Positions 1 to 6,164 of a DNA stretch of 6,791 bases are shown here, one piece after another. This DNA is from Acidimicrobiaceae bacterium (GTDB lineage: Bacteria; Actinomycetota; Acidimicrobiia; Acidimicrobiales; RAAP-2): NCBI GenBank assembly GCA_003157945.1, contig PMFY01000124.1, positions 1 through 6,791 on the forward strand. The letters are read 5' to 3'. Within the stretch, counting starts at the first letter, position 1; each line of letters begins with the position of its first letter. A model generated the notes under the pieces. The model saw only the letters and a program-made list of their open reading frames with translations, made no database searches and was not told where the DNA came from. The translations under genes were made by a program, and so were the position numbers.

Positions 1-2
1 AC

Positions 3-1535
3 CTCGGCACCACGGTCACCGGCATCCAGACCGCCATCACCCTCTACACCCTGGTCATGGCCGCCTTCATGATCACGGGTGGCAAGATCGGCGCCCTGAT
101 CGGCCGGCGCCGGGCCTTCGGGATCGGCCTCGTCGTCTACGGCTGCGGGTCACTGGTCACGTCGGTCGCCCCGAACCTGACCGTCCTGATCATCGGCTGG
201 TCGCTGCTCGAGGGCCTCGGCGCGGCGCTCATCATGCCGGCCATCGTCGCCCTCGTCGCCGGCAACGTGGCCAAGGAGGGCCGGTCCGCCGCCTACGGGC
301 TCATCGCCGCGGCGGGCGCTATCGCCGTGGCCGCCGGGCCACTGATCGGCGGCGCCGTCACCACGTTCGCCTCCTGGCGCTGGGTCTTCGTCGGCGAGGT
401 GGTGATCGTGGGGGTGATCCTCGCCTTCCTGAGGATCATCCACGACACGCCCCCGGAACGCCGCGTCGCCTTCGACGGCCTGGGCGCGGTCCTGTCGGTG
501 GTCGGGCTCTCCCTGACCGTCTACGGGGTCCTCCGGTCCGGGACCTGGGGCTGGGTCCATCCGAAGCCGGGGGCTCCGGCGGTCGCCGGGGTGTCGCTGG
601 TGTTCTGGTTCCTGGTGGTCGGCCTGCTCGTCATCGGCCTCCTGATCGAATGGGAGGTACGTCGGGAGCGGACCGGCCGCGAGCCGCTCTTCCGCCCGTC
701 GATGTTCGCCAACCGGCAGATGACCGGCGGCCTCGTGATGTTCGGCTTCCAGTTCTTCATCCAGTCCGGGGTCTTCTTCACCATCCCGCTCTTCCTCTCG
801 GTCGTCCTCGCGCTCAACGCCCTCCAGACCGGTCTGCGACTCCTCCCGCTGTCGCTGGCCCTCCTGGCGTCGGCCCTGGCCGTGCCGCGGCTGTGGCCCG
901 GGGCGTCGCCCCGTCGGGTGGTGCGACTCGGCCTGCTGTCGATGCTGGCCGGCACCCTGCTGCTCGTGGGCGGGCTCGACCCGGGAGCCACCGCGGCCAT
1001 CGTGCTGATCCCCATGGCCCTGATGGGTCTCGGCATCGGGGCGCTGGCGTCGCAGCTCGGCGCGGTCACCGTGTCGGCCTTCCCGGACGAGCTGAGCGCC
1101 GAGGTCGGCGGACTGCAGAACACCTTCACCAACTTCGGCGCATCCCTCGGGACGGCGCTGGTCGGCGCCGTGCTCATCGGGAGCCTCACGTCGACGTTCC
1201 TCACCGGCGTCTCGAACAACAGCGCCATACCGGCGGAGGCGGTGCAGCACGCCTCGGTCGAGCTCGAGGCCGGCATCCCCTTCGTCTCCGACTCGGACCT
1301 GAGGAAGGGCCTGGCCACCACCACCCTGTCGCCGGCCACCCAGGACGCCATCGTCGCCGAGAACGCCTCGGCGCGACTCGTGGGCCTGCGCACCGCACTG
1401 TCGGTCGTGGCGCTGGTGATCGTGGTCGCCCTCTTCCTCGCCCGCATGCTCCCGATCACGCCCGTCGGAGCCGAACTGCCCGACAATGCCGCTGACCAGG
1501 GCGAACGCCCCGAGGAACCCGACCCGACGCCCTGA
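3..1535 (+). CDS. MFS exporter, DHA2 (14-helix) family, 5' end missing
   Basis: Drug/proton antiporter-type major facilitator protein of the inner membrane; the substrate cannot be read from sequence. The reading frame is already open at the window edge, so the true start and probably helix 1 lie upstream; 510 residues are visible. In visible numbering, the loop 2-3 motif A is GGKIGALIGRRR (about 26-37). The antiporter motif C region ends in GPLIGG (about 112-117) and is followed by ASWRWVF (123-129), a hallmark of DHA2 proteins. The usual Asn-Pro after that block is replaced by Gly-Glu-Val-Val. About a dozen hydrophobic segments follow, then a short acidic, proline-rich cytoplasmic tail ending EEPDPTP. 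The family usually has about 470-550 residues, so little is missing. No regulator is visible in the window. Family assignment is firm; antibiotic, metabolite or dye export are all possible. Confidence 0.93.
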   Translation, partial: LGTTVTGIQTAITLYTLVMAAFMITGGKIGALIGRRRAFGIGLVVYGCGSLVTSVAPNLTVLIIGWSLLEGLGAALIMPAIVALVAGNVAKEGRSAAYGLIAAAGAIAVAAGPLIGGAVTTFASWRWVFVGEVVIVGVILAFLRIIHDTPPERRVAFDGLGAVLSVVGLSLTVYGVLRSGTWGWVHPKPGAPAVAGVSLVFWFLVVGLLVIGLLIEWEVRRERTGREPLFRPSMFANRQMTGGLVMFGFQFFIQSGVFFTIPLFLSVVLALNALQTGLRLLPLSLALLASALAVPRLWPGASPRRVVRLGLLSMLAGTLLLVGGLDPGATAAIVLIPMALMGLGIGALASQLGAVTVSAFPDELSAEVGGLQNTFTNFGASLGTALVGAVLIGSLTSTFLTGVSNNSAIPAEAVQHASVELEAGIPFVSDSDLRKGLATTTLSPATQDAIVAENASARLVGLRTALSVVALVIVVALFLARMLPITPVGAELPDNAADQGERPEEPDPTP

Positions 1536-1563
1536 CCGTGTGCAACCCCGGGTGCAGGGGGAC

Positions 1564-3123
1564 ATGACGCAGCACGAAAGTTGCGGAACGGTCGTACCGG
1601 TCAAGCTCGGCGTGCGGACCGCCGATATCCCACGGGTGAGGTTCGATCTCGAACATCCGACGGCGCGCCAGCTGCGCGACGGCGTCACCTGCGGTCTCAT
1701 CGCCGAGTCGATGATGGTGCCGATCCTGCTGACGGTGACCGTCGTGGACCACGCCCAGGTCCGCTGGGGCTACATGGCCGCCGCCGTGGCCTGCATCGTG
1801 GTCTCGATCGCCTACCAGGGCACCTTCACCCTGCTCACCCGGGGACGGGCGAGCGTCCAGTCCCAGGCCAACTCGTGGTTCATCATCGCCTGCCTGGCCA
1901 TGGCCGGCCTGGCCTGCATCGAGCTGTCGACGGCGACGCCGGCCGCCCTCTACACACCGGCCATGCTGGTCGGCGTCATCTTCGTGGCCATCGTCGGCGA
2001 CCGCCGCATGCAGCTCGTGATCGACTGCTTCGCCCTCGCCCTCATCGCCGTGATCGGCTGGGTGCAGGGCCTCCGCGGCGCCGAGTTCGTCGTGTCGATG
2101 GTCGTCTACGCCTCCACCATCGCCGTGCTCAACTACATCTGCGCCCGCACCGTCGGTTCGATGACCGGACAGATCAACGTCACCCAGGCGTTGGAGTCGC
2201 TCAACGAGTGTTTCGACGACGTCGGCCTCGAGGCCGCCCGACCGACCTCGGAGACGTTCGCCGAGATCTTCTCCCGGGGGCTCCCCTATGTCGCCTGCAT
2301 CATGCCCGCCGAGCGGGTCGCCGTCTTCACCCGGACCGGCGCCCTCGAGCGGTTCACCCTGCTCGTCTCGTGGCCCGACATGGCCGCCGACTGCGGCGAC
2401 CTGGCGAGGCTGCCGGAGGTGGCGTCCGCCCTGGCCCACAACGCCGTCCGGCTCGACGCACACGTCTGCGTCCTGCCCGTCGGGTACGCATCGGACGGCG
2501 AACTCGTGATGGTCATCGAGCGCCGCCAGTCCGACACCCGGGCCGACATCCACTCGGCCGAGTCCGCCGACCTCCTGGCCTCGGCCTTCCTCCGGGTGAC
2601 CAGCCGCGCCAATTTCATCAACGGCCTCCACACCGAGAGTCGCACCGATCCCCTCACGGGCCTGGCCAACCGGCGCAGCCTGATGGAGCGGATCGACATG
2701 GAGATGTCCCACGCCCTCCGGTCCGACTCGCCACTCACCCTGGCCATGCTCGACCTCGACCACTTCAAGGAGTTCAACGACCGCTACGGCCACGTGGCCG
2801 GCGACACCGTGCTCCGCTCCGTGGCGGCGATGATGATCTCCAATACCCGCGACCAGGACCTGGTCGCCCGCTACGGCGGCGAGGAGTTCTGCCTGGTGCT
2901 GCCGGACACCGACCTCATCGGGGGCCACCACCTGCTCGACCACCTCCGGGCGGGCGGCCGCGACGCCACCACCGACCTCGGCGTCACGCTCTCGGCCGGG
3001 CTCACGAGCTGGGACGGCATCGAGGATCCGCTGTCGTTCATCGAGCGCGCCGACCGGGCCCTCTACCGGGCCAAGGCCTCGGGCCGGGACCGCGTCGTCT
3101 CCATCGCCGCCTACTCCGAGTAG
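1564..3123 (+). CDS. Membrane-anchored diguanylate cyclase (GGDEF domain) with GAF-like sensor region
   Basis: Predicted to make cyclic di-GMP from two GTP at the inner face of the membrane. The 519 residues divide into an N-terminal tail, six hydrophobic segments (about 44-62, 69-91, 104-121, 131-146, 150-167, 174-193), a soluble region of about 150 residues with weak GAF-like strand/helix pattern, a short helical linker, and a GGDEF domain from about 355. The domain has DPLTGLANRR (from Asp362), LDLDHFKEFND with metal-binding Asp397, active-site GGEEF (438-442), product-inhibition I-site RDQD (Arg429, Asp432) and a closing ADRALYRAKASGR block, so it looks active and feedback-inhibited. The segment between GGEEF and VTLSAG is a few residues shorter than in PleD. 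I chose the ATG at 1564, preceded by AGGGGG; in-frame GTG codons at 1540 and 1552 and an ATG at 1486 inside the exporter gene are alternatives. It starts 28 bases after the exporter stop, so co-transcription is likely. The ligand of the sensor is unknown. Confidence 0.92.
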   Translation: MTQHESCGTVVPVKLGVRTADIPRVRFDLEHPTARQLRDGVTCGLIAESMMVPILLTVTVVDHAQVRWGYMAAAVACIVVSIAYQGTFTLLTRGRASVQSQANSWFIIACLAMAGLACIELSTATPAALYTPAMLVGVIFVAIVGDRRMQLVIDCFALALIAVIGWVQGLRGAEFVVSMVVYASTIAVLNYICARTVGSMTGQINVTQALESLNECFDDVGLEAARPTSETFAEIFSRGLPYVACIMPAERVAVFTRTGALERFTLLVSWPDMAADCGDLARLPEVASALAHNAVRLDAHVCVLPVGYASDGELVMVIERRQSDTRADIHSAESADLLASAFLRVTSRANFINGLHTESRTDPLTGLANRRSLMERIDMEMSHALRSDSPLTLAMLDLDHFKEFNDRYGHVAGDTVLRSVAAMMISNTRDQDLVARYGGEEFCLVLPDTDLIGGHHLLDHLRAGGRDATTDLGVTLSAGLTSWDGIEDPLSFIERADRALYRAKASGRDRVVSIAAYSE

Positions 3124-3125
3124 CC

Positions 3126-3146
3126 GGGGTCGCGGGGCGTGACCCC
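3126..3146. terminator. Possible bidirectional terminator hairpin between convergent genes
   Basis: The 34-base gap between the cyclase stop and the stop of the opposing small gene contains GGGGTC (3126-3131) and its exact complement GACCCC (3141-3146), separated by a nine-base loop. Placement between two converging transcription units fits a shared terminator. There is no T-tract on either side and a six-pair stem is short for such GC-rich DNA, so it may be chance. Confidence 0.35.
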
Positions 3147-3157
3147 CCGATCCGTCG

Positions 3158-3325
3158 TCAGTCCCCGGCCGTCAGGACCAGGTACACGTTGTCGTCGACG
3201 GCGAAGGAGTCGGTCAGCGTCCACCCCTGGGCGGCCAGGGCGTCCAGCTCGCCCTCCAGCTCGACCCTCCGCTCGGCCACCACCAGGCGGCCGCCGTGGA
3301 CCCGCAGCACCTTGTGCTTCGTCAT
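3158..3325 (-). CDS. Small DUF4177-like protein, translationally coupled to the deacetylase
   Basis: A 55-residue protein, MTKHKVLRV... to ...VYLVLTAGD. It has the layout of the DUF4177 family: an initial strand (HKVLRV), a helix rich in Glu and Leu (LEGELDALAAQGW, 23-35) ending in the typical Gly-Trp, then two strands closing with YLVLT. No function is known for that family and I assign none. Its ATG overlaps the TGA of the upstream deacetylase gene in an ATGA arrangement (3322-3325). A strong AAGGAG ribosome site sits seven bases before it, so it should be translated from the same message as the deacetylase. It is the last gene of the minus-strand cluster. Support is the start/stop overlap, the ribosome site and the family-like pattern; the family match was made by eye and is less sure than the existence of the gene. 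Confidence 0.8.
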   Translation of the reverse strand: MTKHKVLRVHGGRLVVAERRVELEGELDALAAQGWTLTDSFAVDDNVYLVLTAGD

Positions 3326-4170
3326 CCGGCCGCTCCTTCCCTCGACGCGCCCCCGCCCAGCACGCCGCCCGAGGTGTCGAGGACGAGCCCGGGCTCACGG
3401 ACGCCCCCACCCAGGCCGGTCGGCTCCGGTCGGACCCGGATGAACCACTCCTGGCCCCAGACGTCGGCGAAGACGTCCTCGGGCATGGACAGGAAGAAGC
3501 TCTCCTCGCTGATCTGGCTGGCGTGGGCCGCCATGGCCGCGCGCTTGGTGCCCACCCAGGGGCCGACGTCGACCTCCGTGGTGATCCGCACGGCGGGCTC
3601 GCCCATGGTGTCGGCGCCCTCCATCTCCTCCTCCGTGGCGAGCTCGGACTCGAGGGCCCGCGTCCGCAGCGCCCGCATGAAGTCACGGTCCATGGTGGTC
3701 ATGTAGACGACCGGCGTGCCGGCGCGCTCGGCGGCGGCCATCCCCACCCGGTGCACCTGGACGTGGTCCGGGTGGCCGTAGCCACCGTGCTCGTCGTAGA
3801 CGACCAGGACGTCGGAGGACTCCTCGGCCAGCAGGTCAGCCAGACGGCCGGCGGCCTCGTCGGGGTCGGCGGTGGCGAAGCAGTCCGGCCTCGACGCGCT
3901 CGGCTCACCCTCCATGCCCGAATCCTCGTAGCCGAGGAACGCCAGTCGGGCGACCCCGAGGAGGCGCGCCGCCTCGGCGAGCTCCACCTCGCGGCGGGAC
4001 GCCAACGACTCCCCGGGGTCGAGGAATCCGTCGTCCACCTCGCCCAGCTCGCCCCGGGTGGCCGTCACCAGGACGACCCGGTGGCCCTGGTCGGCCAGGG
4101 ACGCCATGGTGCCGCCCGTGGCGATGGCCTCGTCGTCGGGGTGGGCGTGGAAGAACGTCACGGTGGCCAT
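3322..4170 (-). CDS. PIG-L/LmbE-family zinc deacetylase, MshB/Mca-like
   Basis: Predicted cytoplasmic zinc-dependent N-deacetylase of 282 residues. The N-terminus has HAHPDDE (8-14), giving zinc ligands His10 and Asp13 and general base Asp12. GGYGHPDHVQVH (129-140) supplies His133 and zinc ligand His136. Further blocks recall mycothiol-pathway MshB: EDSGM after a short strand, CFATADPDEA, VVYDEHGGYGHPDH, and AAMAAHASQI near 211-220. MshB removes acetate from GlcNAc-inositol in mycothiol synthesis; Mca cleaves mycothiol conjugates. Which of these, or another N-acetylglucosaminyl substrate, applies here cannot be decided by eye. The final 33 residues are glycine-rich and not family-like. I chose the ATG at 4170: it gives the normal family start directly before the first strand and lies seven bases after a TAGGGT box. 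A GTG at 4191, abutting the upstream stop codon, would add seven residues. Confidence 0.9.
   Translation of the reverse strand: MATVTFFHAHPDDEAIATGGTMASLADQGHRVVLVTATRGELGEVDDGFLDPGESLASRREVELAEAARLLGVARLAFLGYEDSGMEGEPSASRPDCFATADPDEAAGRLADLLAEESSDVLVVYDEHGGYGHPDHVQVHRVGMAAAERAGTPVVYMTTMDRDFMRALRTRALESELATEEEMEGADTMGEPAVRITTEVDVGPWVGTKRAAMAAHASQISEESFFLSMPEDVFADVWGQEWFIRVRPEPTGLGGGVREPGLVLDTSGGVLGGGASREGAAG
3333..3338 (-). promoter_or_regulatory. Strong ribosome binding site for the DUF4177-like gene
   Basis: On the minus strand AAGGAG lies seven bases before the ATG at 3325. It sits inside the last codons of the deacetylase gene. It supports the short reading frame as a real gene with re-initiation or coupled translation. 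Confidence 0.7.
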
Positions 4171-4183
4171 GGATCCGACCCTA
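4171..4183 (-). promoter_or_regulatory. Candidate leaderless promoter (-10 box) for the deacetylase
   Basis: On the minus strand TAGGGT (4183-4178) fits the actinobacterial -10 consensus TANNNT and is followed by seven bases and the ATG at 4170. This geometry places the transcript start at or next to the start codon. No clear -35 box is seen, as is common for this promoter class. It implies that deacetylase and small downstream gene can be transcribed separately from the two genes upstream. Confidence 0.5.
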
Positions 4184-4191
4184 GCGGTCAC

Positions 4192-4533
4192 TCATCCGAG
4201 AGGGAGCTGGGGTGCCTCGGCCAGGGACAGCTGTCCGGCCACGGCCTTGGCGACGCTCGTCGAGCGCCTCCCGGTGGACGCGAAGATCCGCTCGGGGCCG
4301 AACGAGCGGATGGTCCGGTCGCCCGGTCGGCCCCCCACCACCTCGACGCACTCCGCGCCGTTCTTGGTGTTCACCACGTGGGCGCGGAACTCCCAGGTGG
4401 CGCCCCGCATCGCCACGCCGCGCACCACGACCGGGTCCCCGGTGCGCAGACCGTTCCAGGACTCCGAGCGCACGAGGTGCTCCGACGCCCGCAGCGCCGC
4501 CTTCTTCGCCCCGGCCGAGGTGCCGCGGCTCAG
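4192..4533 (-). CDS. Unrecognised small basic protein, SH3/KOW-like core, probable CTG start
   Basis: From the CTG this is a 113-residue protein with no function I can name. The N-terminus is a Lys/Arg/Ala-rich helix (about 7-22). It is followed by WNGLRTGDPVVVRG (26-39), strand-rich sequence with WEFRAHVVN (47-55) and CVEVVGG (62-68), then RTIRSFGPERIF (73-84). This is the look of a small beta-barrel that could bind nucleic acid. The tail contains QLSL (101-104) and QLPL (109-112). The CTG at 4533 overlaps the DedA stop as CTGA, with GGAAGGAA about six bases before it, so coupled translation is likely. The first conventional start is GTG at 4473, which also has a GGAG six bases upstream and would give 93 residues without the basic helix. 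The longer open frame running back into the DedA gene is only its shadow. The stop lies directly against the optional GTG of the deacetylase. Confidence 0.72.
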   Translation of the reverse strand: MSRGTSAGAKKAALRASEHLVRSESWNGLRTGDPVVVRGVAMRGATWEFRAHVVNTKNGAECVEVVGGRPGDRTIRSFGPERIFASTGRRSTSVAKAVAGQLSLAEAPQLPLG

Positions 4534-5183
4534 CGCCGTTCCTTCCGCATCGTGGTGTACCGGTGCCAGATCAGGAAGGCCACGGCCACCACCACCAGGA
4601 CGGCGATCACGTAGGAGGCGTAGCTGAACGACTTCTGCACGTGGTCGTAGGTGCCCCCGAGCGAGTAGCCGAGCAGCGTCAGTCCGGTGCACCAGACCGC
4701 ACAGCCGATGACGGTGAAGAGGACGAATTTGGCCAAGGCCATCTCGGCGAGCCCGGCGGCGAAGGACACGAAGGACCGGAGCAGGGGGATGAACCGGCCG
4801 AAGAGGACCAGCGGCTCGCCGTGGCGGTCGAACCAGGCCTCGGCCCGGTCCAGGTCCTTGTGGGTGAGCAGCAGGTACCGACCCCACTTGTCGACGGCCG
4901 CCCGGCCCCCCTTGAGACCGATGAGGTAGCCGACCAGGGAGCCCGCCACCTCGCCGGCCACGGCGACCAGGATCACCAGGACCAGCGACAGGTGGAAGAA
5001 CTCGTTCGTCGGATGGCCGTTGACGAGCGTGTGGACCTCGCCGCTGGCCAGGGCGCCGCCGCCGATGATGGCCACCTCGGCACCGGCCGGGATGCCCATC
5101 GAGGAGATGAAGCTCAGCACGAAGATGGCGAGGTAGCTGTAGTGGTAGAGGAAGTTGGTGAGCGTCGATTCCATGGTCCCCAT
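4530..5183 (-). CDS. DedA/VTT-family membrane protein
   Basis: Polytopic inner-membrane protein of 217 residues, the usual DedA length. Family members are implicated in lipid carrier or phospholipid translocation and membrane potential maintenance; the substrate here is unknown. Visible signatures are GIPAGAE (30-36), the re-entrant loop region with acidic Glu36; a GEVAGSLVGYLIG helix (77-89); and the diagnostic FGRFIPLLR (128-136) with Arg130, Pro133 and Arg136, followed by SFVSFAAG. C-terminal helices follow at about 152-172 and 190-206, and a basic tail HRYTTMRKERR fits an inside-facing end. Where many DedA proteins have Glu-Asn before the Pro-rich loop this one has Ser-Ser (27-28), so one of two membrane acids is absent. 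The start is the ATG at 5183; a second ATG at 5174 is equally possible, and neither has a good ribosome site. It is the first gene of the minus-strand cluster. Confidence 0.92.
   Translation of the reverse strand: MGTMESTLTNFLYHYSYLAIFVLSFISSMGIPAGAEVAIIGGGALASGEVHTLVNGHPTNEFFHLSLVLVILVAVAGEVAGSLVGYLIGLKGGRAAVDKWGRYLLLTHKDLDRAEAWFDRHGEPLVLFGRFIPLLRSFVSFAAGLAEMALAKFVLFTVIGCAVWCTGLTLLGYSLGGTYDHVQKSFSYASYVIAVLVVVAVAFLIWHRYTTMRKERR
4539..4546 (-). promoter_or_regulatory. Ribosome binding site supporting the CTG start
   Basis: On the minus strand GGAAGGAA ends five bases before the CTG at 4533 (AAGGA is six bases away), inside the last codons of the DedA gene. It is a good Shine-Dalgarno match placed to serve the overlapping CTG start. 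These codons encode Arg-Lys-Glu-Arg of DedA, so the match could also be by chance. Confidence 0.45.
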
Positions 5184-5258
5184 TGTCTAGCCGTCCGCGG
5201 CGGGGCACCGGGGCACCTGCGGTGTCGGCCGTGCGCCCCGGGCGACTACCGTCACCTC
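5184..5258. promoter_or_regulatory. Divergent intergenic region with leaderless promoter for the hydrolase
   Basis: These 75 bases separate the divergent DedA and hydrolase genes. On the plus strand TACCGT (5247-5252) fits TANNNT and is followed by exactly six bases and the GTG at 5259, so the hydrolase message is probably leaderless. For DedA only weak boxes are seen: TAGACA (5189-5184) and GACAAT (5187-5182), the latter seven bases before the second ATG at 5174. No clear -35 box, operator or inverted repeat was recognised. Confidence 0.45.
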
Positions 5259-6164
5259 GTGCCCACCGGACCCGAACCGGCGTCCCTGCCCGCCCTCACC
5301 TGCACGACCCCGGACGGGGTGGACCTGGCCGTCTACGACTTCGGCGGCACCGGTCCCGACCTCCTGCTCGTGCACGCCACCGGCTTCTGCGCCGGCGTCC
5401 TCCTGCCCCTGGCCCGGGCGCTGTCGGACCGGTTCCGCTGCCACGCGCTGGACCTCCGCGGCCACGGCCGCTCGGGTCGCCCCCCCGACGGCGACTTCGC
5501 CTGGTCCGGCTTCGGCGTCGACGTCCTGACCGTCGTCGACCGACTCGGGCTCGACCGGCCGGCCGGCTTCGGGCACTCGTGCGGCGGTGCCTCGCTGCTG
5601 CTGGCCGAGCAGGCCCGTCACGGTACCTTCCGTGGGCTCTACCTCTTCGAGCCGGTCGTCGTGCCCGATCTCGAGGTGCCCTTCCCGCTGGCGGAGAACC
5701 CCCTGTCGCGTGGCGCCCGTCGGCGACGGTCGACGTTCCCCTCCACCGAGGATGCCTACGTCAATTTCGCCGCCAAGCCGTCCTTCGGGGTGCTCGATCC
5801 CGAGGTGCTGCAGCGCTACGTGGAGGACGGCTTCGAGGTGGTGCCCGCCGCCGAGGGCGGTGACGGGCAGGAGATCCGACTGCGGTGCGACCGCGACGAC
5901 GAGGCGGAGGTCTACGTCGGCGGCTTCGGCAACGGGGTCTACGCCCGCCTGGACGAGGTGGCGTGCCCGACGGTGTTCGCCTACGGCGAGGGCACCGACT
6001 CGTTCGGCGCCGGGGCCATGGGCGCGGACGCGGCACGCGTGACGCACGCCGCCGTCGAGGCCTTCCCCGGGATCGGCCATTTCGGGCCGCTGGAGCGGCC
6101 CGCCGTCGTGGCCGGGGCCGTGGCCGCCGCCCTCGGCGCCCACGACGGCACACCCCCGTCGTAG
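5259..6164 (+). CDS. Alpha/beta hydrolase-fold enzyme
   Basis: Predicted soluble serine hydrolase of 301 residues, without signal peptide. The oxyanion segment HATGFCA begins at His39. DLRGHGRSGRP (65-75) is a typical strand-turn of the family. The nucleophile elbow GHSCGG places Ser107 as the catalytic serine, and FEPV (130-133) follows. Near the C-terminus YGEGTDSFG offers Asp247 or Glu244 as the acid, and FPGIGHFGPLERP gives His274, completing the triad. Such proteins act as esterases, lactonases, C-C hydrolases or epoxide hydrolases; a serine nucleophile argues against haloalkane dehalogenase or epoxide hydrolase, and no substrate can be named. The start is GTG, six bases after a TANNNT box, and no ribosome site is visible. 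The open frame continues upstream through the opposing DedA gene, but that part is not protein-like. It is in the same frame as the next gene, separated by one TAG. Confidence 0.92.
   Translation: MPTGPEPASLPALTCTTPDGVDLAVYDFGGTGPDLLLVHATGFCAGVLLPLARALSDRFRCHALDLRGHGRSGRPPDGDFAWSGFGVDVLTVVDRLGLDRPAGFGHSCGGASLLLAEQARHGTFRGLYLFEPVVVPDLEVPFPLAENPLSRGARRRRSTFPSTEDAYVNFAAKPSFGVLDPEVLQRYVEDGFEVVPAAEGGDGQEIRLRCDRDDEAEVYVGGFGNGVYARLDEVACPTVFAYGEGTDSFGAGAMGADAARVTHAAVEAFPGIGHFGPLERPAVVAGAVAAALGAHDGTPPS

Noticed and set aside
150..1700. Long minus-strand open frame (516 codons) opposite the exporter
   Set aside because: Its translation is rich in Arg, Gly, Asp, His and Gln with no hydrophobic core or motif, the usual shadow of a GC-rich gene; the opposite strand is a clear DHA2 transporter.
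1456..2943. Long minus-strand open frame (495 codons) opposite the cyclase
   Set aside because: Low-complexity Gly/Val/Asp/His composition, opposite a gene with full GGDEF motifs.
3126..3146. Hairpin as a riboswitch or attachment site
   Set aside because: Only a six-pair stem in a 34-base convergent gap, with no tRNA or integrase nearby; a weak terminator is the most that can be argued.
1581..3443. Plus-strand frame of 620 codons overlapping the cyclase in another frame
   Set aside because: Arg/Pro/His-rich translation without motifs; runs past the real stop into the opposing gene.
3139..4614. Plus-strand frame of 491 codons opposite the deacetylase and small genes
   Set aside because: Antisense shadow; the minus strand carries HPDDE and GHPDH motifs and ordered gene junctions.
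4534..5208. Upstream part of the frame that ends as the unrecognised small protein
   Set aside because: It runs through the DedA gene in a shifted frame with Arg/Gly/Pro-rich translation; DedA itself shows family motifs.
4212..5258. Upstream part of the frame that ends as the alpha/beta hydrolase
   Set aside because: The 5' half lies antisense to DedA and reads as low-complexity sequence; protein-like sequence starts only at the GTG at 5259.
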